Shown here: positions 1 to 8,383 of the stretch, piece by piece
Layout of the letters: every line of letters begins with the position of its first letter
Numbering within the stretch: position 1 is the stretch's first letter
DNA from: Solwaraspora sp. WMMA2056
GTDB lineage: Bacteria > Actinomycetota > Actinomycetes > Mycobacteriales > Micromonosporaceae
NCBI RefSeq assembly: GCF_030345095.1
Contig: NZ_CP128360.1
Location: 1,488,001-1,552,000, forward strand
Length of the DNA stretch: 64,000 nt
Direction of reading: 5' to 3'
Notes under the pieces: generated by a model
The model's database searches: none
Told to the model about the DNA's origin: nothing
The model's input: the letters and a program-made list of their open reading frames with translations, nothing else
Program-made: the position numbers and the translations under genes

Positions 1-843
<843 letters not shown>

Positions 844-874
844 GCCCGAGGTCGGATCGGATGAGGAGTAACAG

Positions 875-2605
875 ATGGGAAGACTGAAGACCAACGCCGC
901 CATCGTGTCGACCGGTGCCGTCCTGCTGGCCTCGGCGGCCGTCGCTGCGGCGGTGCCGGCCTCAGCGGCGGCCGGCTGCTCGGTGAACTACACGGTGTCG
1001 TCGTCGTGGCCGGGTGGGTTCGGCGCCAGCGTCACCATCACCAACCTCGGTGACGCGGTGACGAGCTGGACGCTGAACTGGAGCTTCGGTGCCGGGCAGA
1101 CCGTCACCCAGGCGTGGAACACCACATTGACCCAGAGCGGGGCAGCCGTCACCGCGAGGAACGTCAGCTACAACGGTACCATTGCGACAAACGGGACGAC
1201 GTCGTTCGGCTTCAACGGCTCGTGGAACGGCAGCAACCCCGTACCGACCGCCTTCACGATGAACGGCGTGGCCTGCACCGGCAGCACCACGCCCACGACG
1301 GCGCCGCCGACCACCGCGCCGCCGACCACCGCGCCGCCGACGACCGCACCGCCCACAACGCGGCCGCCGACCGGCCCTGCGGACATCACGGTGAACACCG
1401 GCACCAGGTACCAGACAATCGACGGGTTCGGTGCCGCCACCTGGATCTGGGGCAGCAGCACCTGGTCGACAGCCGAGACCCAGACCCTGGTCGGGCTGGG
1501 CCCCAACCAACTGGGGTTGTCGATCGTCCGGACAGGCATCTCGCCGGAGTCCAGCGAATGGTCGAACCAGGTCAACGCGCTGCGAACGGCGAAGTCCGCC
1601 GGCTCCGGCGTGAAGATCCTGGCGTCACCGTGGACGGCGCCGGCGGCGTGGAAGACCAACAACAGTCGGATCAACGGCGGCAAGCTGCGGACCGACTACT
1701 ACGACGACTACGCCAACCATCTGAACAGCTATGTCCAGTACATGCGCAACCAGGGGGTGACCGTCGACGTCACCTCGGTGCAGAACGAGCCGGACTGGCA
1801 CCCCAGCTACGACTCGATGGACTGGAACGGGACCGAGCTGCGAAACTTCGTCCGCGACCACGGGTGGCGGGTGCAGAACACCGAGCTGATGGTTGCCGAG
1901 GCGGTCAACATGAACTACAGCTACACCGATCCGACCCTCAACGACGCAGGCGCGCGCAACAACATCGGCTACATTGGTGGCCATCTGTACGGCCTAGAGT
2001 CCCAGGGTCGACTGAAGCCGTACAACCTGGCCAACCAACACGGTAAGCCGGTGTGGATGACCGAGTGGAACCATCACGAGGCCGACGGCAGCGGCTCCAA
2101 CATCTGGGGCAACCCGAGCAACGTTGCCGTCTGGGACGAGACGCTCGACGACATCATGCGTACCGTGCACCGGATTATGGAGGCCAACTGGGCCGCCTAC
2201 ATCTGGTGGTACGGCAAGCGGTTCTACTCCTTCATCGGTGACGGTGAGTCGGCCTTCGGCACCACGGCGGGGGCACCGCTCAAGCGCGGGTACGCCTTCT
2301 CGCAGTACGCCAAGTACGTCCGCCCCGGCTACCAGCGGGTCGCCCTGACCAAGAGCTCCAAGGCGTCACCGCTGGAGGTGACTGCGTACACCGGCGACGG
2401 GAAGACCACCCTGGTCATCCTCAACCGGTCGAACAGCGCGGTCAACGGTGCGGTCGTCGCGGCCCCGCAGAACGTCACGCGGGCCGAGCACTACCTCACC
2501 TCGCAGTACTCCAGCGCGGCCAGCCAGTCGGTCGGCGTCAACGGTAACCAGGTCACCGTAAACGTCGGCGCACGCAGCATCTCCACGGTCGTGCTCACCC
2601 ACTGA
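875..2605 (+). CDS. Secreted CBM2-GH30 glycoside hydrolase (glucuronoxylanase-like)
   Basis: 576 aa. An N-terminal signal peptide with an Ala-rich core ends near ASAAAG (about 31). A CBM2 module (about 34-131, flanked by Cys) is followed by a linker of repeated [11 protein letters not shown] units (about 137-163), then a GH30 (beta/alpha)8 plus side beta-domain enzyme. The catalytic acid/base is Glu305 in TSVQNEPDW and the nucleophile is Glu397 in VWMTEWNHH. Close GH30 relatives are glucuronoarabinoxylan endoxylanases, which fits the GH10 xylanase just upstream. Substrate is inferred from neighbour and family; endo-1,6-glucanase activity cannot be excluded. The start at 875 follows GATGAGGAGTAACAG with a good GAGGAG spacing. 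Domain order is the reverse of the upstream enzyme (CBM first). Confidence 0.93.
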   Translation: MGRLKTNAAIVSTGAVLLASAAVAAAVPASAAAGCSVNYTVSSSWPGGFGASVTITNLGDAVTSWTLNWSFGAGQTVTQAWNTTLTQSGAAVTARNVSYNGTIATNGTTSFGFNGSWNGSNPVPTAFTMNGVACTGSTTPTTAPPTTAPPTTAPPTTAPPTTRPPTGPADITVNTGTRYQTIDGFGAATWIWGSSTWSTAETQTLVGLGPNQLGLSIVRTGISPESSEWSNQVNALRTAKSAGSGVKILASPWTAPAAWKTNNSRINGGKLRTDYYDDYANHLNSYVQYMRNQGVTVDVTSVQNEPDWHPSYDSMDWNGTELRNFVRDHGWRVQNTELMVAEAVNMNYSYTDPTLNDAGARNNIGYIGGHLYGLESQGRLKPYNLANQHGKPVWMTEWNHHEADGSGSNIWGNPSNVAVWDETLDDIMRTVHRIMEANWAAYIWWYGKRFYSFIGDGESAFGTTAGAPLKRGYAFSQYAKYVRPGYQRVALTKSSKASPLEVTAYTGDGKTTLVILNRSNSAVNGAVVAAPQNVTRAEHYLTSQYSSAASQSVGVNGNQVTVNVGARSISTVVLTH

Positions 2606-2618
2606 GCCGATCCCGGTC

Positions 2619-2657
2619 CCGGTGCCGGTGCGGGCCCACGGCCCGCACCGGCACCGG
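2619..2657 (+). terminator. Strong GC hairpin terminator after xylanase genes
   Basis: An 18-bp perfect stem (2619-2636 with 2640-2657) closes a 3-nt CAC loop 14 nt after the GH30 stop. There is no U-tract, as is common for actinobacterial intrinsic terminators. It ends the GH10-GH30 unit. Confidence 0.75.
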
Positions 2658-2817
2658 AGGTCACCGTGCCGGACCTCCCGCCGGCAGGGCAACCTCCCGC
2701 CGGCACCGGGTGCCGCCGCCGACATCGGACACGTCGGCCGGCACCGGTTGCTGTCCGATCCCTCGCCGACCTGCCAGTCTGGAGACAGCGGTGTAACGAT
2801 CGGACCGGGAGGCGGTC

Positions 2818-3081
2818 ATGACGGTCAACGACAAGCCGGATCGACCAGGACCGGCCGACCGGAGCTACCCGGGGCCGGTCTCGCGGGCCACCCTCTTCTG
2901 GTACGCGTTCGCGTCCACTCTGCTCGTCGGCTGGTTCCTGTTCGGCTGGCTGGTCCTGCGCCAGGGCTTCATCGACTCCGTCGGCGAAGCCCTCGGCACC
3001 GGCTTCACGCTGCTGCTGGCCGTGTCGGTGGTCGAAGCAGCCCGCCGGCACCGACACGACGGCGGACCCCGCCCCGGCTGA
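2818..3081 (+). CDS. Small membrane protein of unknown function
   Basis: 87 aa. A polar Pro-rich N-terminus (1-25) is followed by two predicted membrane helices, roughly 29-50 (LFWYAFASTLLVGWFLFGWLV) and 60-77 (GEALGTGFTLLLAVSVV), and a short basic tail ending ARRHRHDGG. The start is ATG with GGGAGG at about 7 nt. I do not recognise a family. The gene stands alone between the xylanase terminator and a convergent gene. Confidence 0.7.
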   Translation: MTVNDKPDRPGPADRSYPGPVSRATLFWYAFASTLLVGWFLFGWLVLRQGFIDSVGEALGTGFTLLLAVSVVEAARRHRHDGGPRPG

Positions 3082-3130
3082 AACCGGACGGCAGCCGGTC
3101 ACCGCACCCCGCGGCCTGCCGCCGCCGTCG

Positions 3131-5653
3131 TCAGTCGTGCACCACGGCGGCCGTCACCCGCTGCAACGCGAAAGTGTGCAGCGTCTCGGTCCGCTCGTCC
3201 TCGGCCCGCAGGAAACCGGCCCCGATCGACACCGGCCGGACCAGACGTGACGCGGCGGCCCCGTGGGCGTCAACGTAACCCACCCAGACCAGCGACTTGT
3301 CCCGTACCGCCTGCTGCAGCACGGCCAGGGCCTGCGCGTGCGCCTGCACCGCCGCCAGCCCCTCGACCGGCTGGCCGTTTGCCGCCCGGACCGGCCCGGG
3401 GGCCCGCCGCGCCGCCCGGACCGCCGCCTCGCCACGCCGCAGCTGCTCCACCAGCGCGTCGATCCGGGGTTTGGTCAACGGCGGCGCCGCCAACGGGTCG
3501 ACCGGGCGCATCGTCGCCGGATGCGGCGCCGGTGCCCGGCGTACCCGGGGCGGTCGCCGCAGCGCCGCCCCGGAACCGTCCTCCACCGTCGGCGCGTAGC
3601 CGGCCTGCCGCAGCGCGTCCACCAACCGGCCGGCCGTCGCCGCGCTGACCAGCACCGTCGGTGCCAGCCGCCGCAACGCCAGCCCGCCGAGCCGGCGGTC
3701 CGCCAGCACCTCGGCCAGCAGCGCCTCGTCGTCGCTGCGCAGGTACCCGCCGGCCGAACCGGCCCGCAGCCCACCGTGGGTACGGGCGGTGTCGTCGACC
3801 AGGTAGGTCAACCCCTGCGGCACCGGGGTGCGGGACCGGCGGGCGAACAGCTCGTGCAGATCGTCGGCGGACCAGCCGGCGTCCAGGGCGCGGCGGACAC
3901 TGGCCGGGGTGACCCGGTGCACGCTCGCGGCCCCGGTCGACTCCGGCTCGGCCACCACCTCCAACTCGGCGGCGAGCGACGGCTCCGGCGGGCCCGGCAC
4001 CACCACGGTCAGGTCGGCCTGGACCAGGAAATGGTCCACTGGGTCGGGCAGCAGCGCCGCCAACGCCCGCTCCACGGCGGACGCCTCGCCCCGATGCTCC
4101 CGCCCGGTCGACCGGACCCCGAGCGGGTCGTCGTCCACACTGGCCCAACCGGTCGCCGGATCGTCGGCGAGCAGCAGCCGGCCGTACCCGGTCAACGCCC
4201 CGAGCGCGGTGACGCCCAGGTGGGCCGCTTCGTCGAGCACCTCGCGGTGCAGCTCGTCGCGGCCCCGGCTGCGGCGCGGTGCCTGCCAGGCGAGCAGGGT
4301 CAGCACGTCGTCGGCGGTCGGTGCGCCCCCCGGCGCGAGCCCGGCCAGCACCGCCAGCACGGTACGGCGTACCGCCGGTGCGCCGGCCCGTTCCACCGCC
4401 GCCGACCGGGCGGTGATCGCCCGGTCCCGGTCGTCGCGGCCACCGATCAGACCGGGCCGGCGGGTCATCGCCAACCACGCCTGCGCCAGCTGCTCCCACC
4501 GGCGGGCCGGTGGCCGGGCGCACCACAGGTCGTAGCCGGTGGTCGGCAGCAGTTGCTGGTCGACGGCGGCCCGGTTGGCCGCGCCGCCGGCGTCGACCTC
4601 GCCGATCAGCCCGGCGGCGTACCCGACCTCGACCACCAGCCCGGCCAGCTGCTCGCTGACGCCGCCGGCGCGGGCCAGCCGCCGCAGCTCGCGTACGCCG
4701 ATGCCGCCGGTACGCAGCATCGGCACCGGCTCCGCCGCCACCGCCTCCAACAGGTCGCCGGCGTGCCGGACGAACTCCATGGCCTGACCGGAGCCGGCCG
4801 CGTCGACGATTCTCGGCGTCCGCGCAGGGGCGGTCACCAGCGGCGGGTCGGGACGCAGCACGCCGAGCGGGCCGGTTTCCCGGCGCAGCAGCAGCCCGAC
4901 CTCCCGGGGCAGTTCGACGGTCTGCCCGCCCTCGGCCCTCGGTACGTCGGTGACGACGGCCAGCAGTCCGGCGTCGACGAGCCACCGCACCGGACCCGGC
5001 TGGCCGGGCCCGGTCTCCGCGCCGCCGGTGCCGGTGCCGCCGGTGCCGGTGCCGCCGGTGCCGGTGCCGCCGGAGCCGGAGCCCGTGCCGCCGGTGCCGG
5101 ATCCGACGGTGCCCAGCGGCGGCCCGGCGGCCAGCCGGTCGAGCACCGCCCGCGCCGGCGGTGCGGCGCTGAGCAGCGTACGGCGCAGCTGCGCCGGGTC
5201 CGCACACCGCCGCGCCACCTGGTCGTCCAGCTCGGCGGCGGGTCGGCCCAACCCCGCCGGGTACGGCGAACCCGCCTCGTCCACCCCGCCGGCCACCCGC
5301 AGCCCGGTCGGCGGACCGTAGAGCAGGCAGCGGGCCCGTAGCCGGTCCAGCGCCTGCCGTACCTGGTCGGTGGTGGCCGCGCCGCGCGGGGTGATGGCCA
5401 TCGCGAGCACCGCGTCGACCGAGGTGACCCCGTCGGACGGATCCCTGGACAGCCGCGCCGCGTCGAGGATCCGCAGGGTGAACTCGTCCAGGTCGTCGAG
5501 GGCACGCGTGGTGGAGATCCGTGACTGGGCGCGGGCGGCCAGCGTCGCCAGGTCGGTCGGTGCCGGCACGACCAGATCCGGGCGCAGCCGCAGCAGTTCA
5601 CCCAGCTCGGCATCGGAGCGGGACCGCAGGTGGTCGGCGAGTGTGGTGGTCAT
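3131..5653 (-). CDS. Helicase-associated (XPB/Ssl2-like) domain protein
   Basis: 840 aa. The N-terminus (TTTLADHLRSRSDAELGEL, then a DLDEFTLRILDAA segment) and the winged-helix-like repeats resemble the large actinobacterial proteins carrying the helicase C-terminal-like domain Pfam Helicase_C_3. In mycobacteria and streptomycetes these lie near the XPB-type helicase and are presumed partners in DNA repair or transcription. No Walker motifs are visible, so it is not itself a helicase. A Gly/Thr-rich stretch of GTG-type repeats (about residues 195-225) is encoded by tandem 15-bp repeats at 5022-5090. The C-terminal region (VWVGYVDAHGAAASRLVRP, then FALQRVTAA) looks like a WYL-type beta fold. 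The XPB gene is not in the window. Family call moderately sure; function inferred. Confidence 0.85.
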   Translation of the reverse strand: MTTTLADHLRSRSDAELGELLRLRPDLVVPAPTDLATLAARAQSRISTTRALDDLDEFTLRILDAARLSRDPSDGVTSVDAVLAMAITPRGAATTDQVRQALDRLRARCLLYGPPTGLRVAGGVDEAGSPYPAGLGRPAAELDDQVARRCADPAQLRRTLLSAAPPARAVLDRLAAGPPLGTVGSGTGGTGSGSGGTGTGGTGTGGTGTGGAETGPGQPGPVRWLVDAGLLAVVTDVPRAEGGQTVELPREVGLLLRRETGPLGVLRPDPPLVTAPARTPRIVDAAGSGQAMEFVRHAGDLLEAVAAEPVPMLRTGGIGVRELRRLARAGGVSEQLAGLVVEVGYAAGLIGEVDAGGAANRAAVDQQLLPTTGYDLWCARPPARRWEQLAQAWLAMTRRPGLIGGRDDRDRAITARSAAVERAGAPAVRRTVLAVLAGLAPGGAPTADDVLTLLAWQAPRRSRGRDELHREVLDEAAHLGVTALGALTGYGRLLLADDPATGWASVDDDPLGVRSTGREHRGEASAVERALAALLPDPVDHFLVQADLTVVVPGPPEPSLAAELEVVAEPESTGAASVHRVTPASVRRALDAGWSADDLHELFARRSRTPVPQGLTYLVDDTARTHGGLRAGSAGGYLRSDDEALLAEVLADRRLGGLALRRLAPTVLVSAATAGRLVDALRQAGYAPTVEDGSGAALRRPPRVRRAPAPHPATMRPVDPLAAPPLTKPRIDALVEQLRRGEAAVRAARRAPGPVRAANGQPVEGLAAVQAHAQALAVLQQAVRDKSLVWVGYVDAHGAAASRLVRPVSIGAGFLRAEDERTETLHTFALQRVTAAVVHD

Positions 5654-5761
5654 TGTTGTTCCACGCTAGCCCGCCGACGGCCGGCCGTGGCCCCGGCCGT
5701 GCCGCAGTGGGCCGAGTGGCCCGTGCGACGATGGCTGCCTGCCTGGGGAGGGAGCGGTGCG

Positions 5762-6376
5762 ATGCCGCTGGTGGTCGGGTTCGACCTGGACATGACGTTG
5801 ATCGACTCGCGGCCGGGGATCGCCGCGACGTACCGGGCGCTGACCGCGCGGACCGGGGTGCACGTCGACGCCGCGGTCGCGGTGTCCCGGCTGGGCCCGC
5901 CGCTACGCCACGAGATCAGCCAGTGGTTCCCGGCCGAGCAGGTCGACGCGGCGGTCGAGCAGTTCCGGGCGCTCTACCCCCGGTACGCGGTGGCGCCGTC
6001 GCTGCCGCTGCCCGGCGCGGTCGCCGCCCTCGACCTGATCCGCTCCCGGGGCGGCCAGGTGGTGGTGGTCACCTCCAAACTCGGCCGGCTCGCCCAACTG
6101 CACCTGGACCACCTGGGGCTGACGGTGGACGTTCTCGCCGGGGACCTGTTCGCCGAGGGCAAGGCGGCGGCACTGCGGGAGCACGGCGTACAGGTCTATG
6201 TGGGTGATCACACCGCGGACATGGTGGCCGCGCGGACCGCCGGCGTCCCCGGCCTGGGTGTCGCCTCCGGGCCCTGCCCGGCGGCGGATCTGCTGGCCGC
6301 CGGGGCGGCGGCGGTCATCGACGACCTGACCGGATTCCCAGCGGCGCTCGATGGTCGGCTCCGGCTAGCCTGGTGA
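5762..6376 (+). CDS. HAD-superfamily phosphatase
   Basis: 204 aa hydrolase of the haloacid dehalogenase superfamily. Motif I is FDLDMTLID (nucleophile Asp8, Asp10), motif II/III regions are VVVTSKLG (Thr, Lys) and motif IV is YVGDHTADM, close to the Gph/PGP branch (C1 cap between motifs I and II). The substrate is unknown; phosphoglycolate-like phosphatase is the nearest guess. The frame is open from 5630, but the ATG at 5762 follows GGGAGGGAG at good spacing and puts motif I at the N-terminus, so this start is chosen. It is divergent from the helicase-domain gene and precedes the cold-shock gene by about 33 bp. Confidence 0.87.
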   Translation: MPLVVGFDLDMTLIDSRPGIAATYRALTARTGVHVDAAVAVSRLGPPLRHEISQWFPAEQVDAAVEQFRALYPRYAVAPSLPLPGAVAALDLIRSRGGQVVVVTSKLGRLAQLHLDHLGLTVDVLAGDLFAEGKAAALREHGVQVYVGDHTADMVAARTAGVPGLGVASGPCPAADLLAAGAAAVIDDLTGFPAALDGRLRLAW

Positions 6377-6409
6377 GGTAAATCCGCCCAAGTGAAGTCG
6401 AGGTCAGTG

Positions 6410-6796
6410 GTGCCGACGGGTCGAGTGAAGTGGTACGACGCAGGGAAGGGTTACGGCTTCGTCACCAGCGACGAGGGCGGCGACGTGTTCCTGCCGAAGG
6501 GAGCGCTGCCAGCCGGCGTCACCGACCTCAAGTCCGGTCAACGGCTGGAGTTCGGCGTGGTCGACAGCCGGCGCGGTGCCCAGGCGCTCGGTGTGAAGCT
6601 GCTCGAGGCGCCACCGTCCGTCGCTGAGCTGCGACGCCGGCCGCCGGAGGAGCTGCATGGACTGGTCGAGGACATGATCAAGGTGTTGGAGGCGAAGGTC
6701 CAGCCGGACCTGCGCCGGGGTCGGTTCCCGGACCGCCGGACCGCGCAGACGGTCGCTCAGTTGGTGCACGCGGTCGCCCGCGAGCTGGAGACCTGA
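6410..6796 (+). CDS. Cold-shock domain protein with C-terminal helical extension
   Basis: About 128 aa. Residues 1-65 form a cold-shock OB fold: GRVKWYDAGKGYGFVTSDEGGDVF carries the RNP1 (KGYGFV) and RNP2 (DVFLP) nucleic-acid-binding motifs. Unlike the classical 67-aa CspA type, it continues for about 60 charged residues (ELRRRPPEELHGLVEDMI onward), as in a conserved actinobacterial variant. It probably binds single-stranded RNA or DNA in the cytoplasm. In-frame GTGs at 6392, 6407 and 6410 are possible; 6410 gives VPTGRVKWYD, the usual family N-terminus. Confidence 0.88.
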   Translation: MPTGRVKWYDAGKGYGFVTSDEGGDVFLPKGALPAGVTDLKSGQRLEFGVVDSRRGAQALGVKLLEAPPSVAELRRRPPEELHGLVEDMIKVLEAKVQPDLRRGRFPDRRTAQTVAQLVHAVARELET

Positions 6797-6842
6797 GCCA
6801 CAGCAGGACAGGCAACGCAGCCGGACGCGGGCGGCAGCCCGA

Positions 6843-7709
6843 TCAGCCGGGCAGCAGCCGCGGGGTCAGCCCCTGCGCTGCCGCCCGTTCCAGTAGGGCG
6901 GTCACCGCAGCCCGCCCGTCGGTGCCGAGGTCCTCGGTGAACTCGTTGACGTACAGCCCGATGTGCCGGTCCGCCACCTCCGGCTCCATCTCCTGGGCGT
7001 GCCGCAGCACGTAGTCCCGGGAGGCGGCCGGGTCGGCCCAGGCCCGGCGGACCGAGTCGCGCACCCAGTCGGCGGCCTGCCGCGCGTCGACCGTCGAGCG
7101 GCGGGCCAGGATCGCCCCGAGCGGGATCGGCAGTCCGGTGTCGGCCTCCCACCAGGCGCCGAGGTCGACCAGTTCGGTCAGCCCGTACCGGGGGTAGGTG
7201 AACCGGGCCTCGTGGATCACCAGTCCGGCGTCGTAGCGGCCGGCGGCCACCCCGGGCATGATCTCGTGGAACGGCACGACCTCGATCCGGGCCGGCGGAC
7301 GGTCCGCCGACCAGAGCCGCAGCAGCAGGTACGCGGTGGTCCGTTCACCGGGTACGGCGACCGTCGCCCCGGTCAGGTCACCGGTGGCCAGGCCGCTGTC
7401 AGCTCGGGCATCGCCGGCCTGCTTGCCGGCCTGCTTGCCGGCGGTGAGCAGCAGCGGGCCGCAGCCCCGGCCGAGCGCCCCACCGCAGGGCAGCAGTTCG
7501 TACTGGTCGAGCAGCCACGGCAGCGCCGCGTAGCTGACCTTCACCAGGTCGAACTCGCCGCGCGCGGCGGCGGTGTTGGTGACGTCCACGTCGGCGTAGG
7601 TGACGGTCACCGGTGGCGCGCCCGGCACCTGGCCGTGCGCCAGGGCGTGGAACACGAACGTGTCGTTGGGGCAGGGGGAGAACGCCAGGTGCAGAGCCAC
7701 GTCAGCCAC
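6843..7709 (-). CDS. mqnD: 1,4-dihydroxy-6-naphthoate synthase
   Basis: 288 aa. MqnD converts cyclic dehypoxanthine futalosine to 1,4-dihydroxy-6-naphthoate in the futalosine route to menaquinone. It has a periplasmic-binding-protein-like fold. Family signatures are FSPCPNDTF near the N-terminus, LVKVSYAALPW, GCGPLLL, and the C-terminal YVNEFTEDLG. Its start overlaps the end of mqnB by 8 bp, so the two are translationally coupled. An AGKQAGKQAGD insertion (about 93-103) is encoded by a 12-bp tandem duplication at 7419-7442 and probably sits in a surface loop. Very confident. Confidence 0.95.
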   Translation of the reverse strand: MADVALHLAFSPCPNDTFVFHALAHGQVPGAPPVTVTYADVDVTNTAAARGEFDLVKVSYAALPWLLDQYELLPCGGALGRGCGPLLLTAGKQAGKQAGDARADSGLATGDLTGATVAVPGERTTAYLLLRLWSADRPPARIEVVPFHEIMPGVAAGRYDAGLVIHEARFTYPRYGLTELVDLGAWWEADTGLPIPLGAILARRSTVDARQAADWVRDSVRRAWADPAASRDYVLRHAQEMEPEVADRHIGLYVNEFTEDLGTDGRAAVTALLERAAAQGLTPRLLPG

Positions 7710-8364
7710 GGTAGTCGGCGTACCGGCCGGTGAGCGCGGCGGCGGCGTCGGTCAGCGCGGCCAGCGCAGGTGGGATGCGCCACGCCGCGCGGTCGCGTGG
7801 GCCGACCGGGTTGGAGATGGTCCGCAGTTCCGCGAAGGGCAGGCCGAACAGCCGGGCCGCGACGGCCACCCCGAAACCTTCCATGGCTTCGGCGGTGGCG
7901 TCCGGGTAGCGGTCGGCGAGGGTGGCGGCTGTCGCGGCACTGCCGGTGACGGTGTTGACGGTCAGCACCACCCCCGGCACGGCCTGCGGCAGGGCGGCGC
8001 GCAGCCAGCTGGTGAGCCGCTCGTCGGTGCCCGCGACCGCGCTGCCGAAGCCGAGTTCGTCCAGGCTGAGGAAGCCGTCCGGGGACTGTGCGCCGAGGTC
8101 GGCGGCGACGCTGCGGGTCGCGACGGTGGTCTGTCCCAGGTCGATCCGGCCGGCGAAGCCGCCGCCGATCCCGACGCTGAGCACCCCCTGGTACGGCCGT
8201 CCGGCGCTGGCCGCGAGCGCCAGTTGCCGGCTGGTCGCGGCTGCCGCCACGGCGGCACCGACACCGACGGCGACCACCTCCGGCGGCGTACCGGGTGTCG
8301 CGGTCAGCCCGTGGCGTACGGCGGCGGCCTCGGCGTCGACCGCCGTCACGATCAGCAGTGGCAC
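7702..8364 (-). CDS. mqnB: Futalosine hydrolase
   Basis: 220 aa nucleosidase that releases hypoxanthine from futalosine, the step before the cyclisation that feeds MqnD. Visible: PLLIVTAVDAEAAAV N-terminus, SVGIGGGFAG (phosphorylase-like Gly loop), VNTVTGSA, AEAMEGFGVA (the MEG purine-nucleoside motif) and the C-terminal catalytic Asp region NPVGPRDR. The start is the GTG at 8364: AAGGA lies 8 nt upstream, and the longer reading frame upstream is low-complexity antisense of the neighbouring gene. It lies 19 bp after the MFS gene and overlaps mqnD. Confidence 0.93.
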   Translation of the reverse strand: MPLLIVTAVDAEAAAVRHGLTATPGTPPEVVAVGVGAAVAAAATSRQLALAASAGRPYQGVLSVGIGGGFAGRIDLGQTTVATRSVAADLGAQSPDGFLSLDELGFGSAVAGTDERLTSWLRAALPQAVPGVVLTVNTVTGSAATAATLADRYPDATAEAMEGFGVAVAARLFGLPFAELRTISNPVGPRDRAAWRIPPALAALTDAAAALTGRYADYRG

Positions 8365-8383
8365 GCGGTGGTCCTTCCGGGGG

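Noticed and set aside
3263-5341. 692-codon frame antisense to the helicase-domain gene
   Set aside because: Arises from high-GC third positions of the opposite gene; composition is Arg/Pro/Gln-rich without domains.
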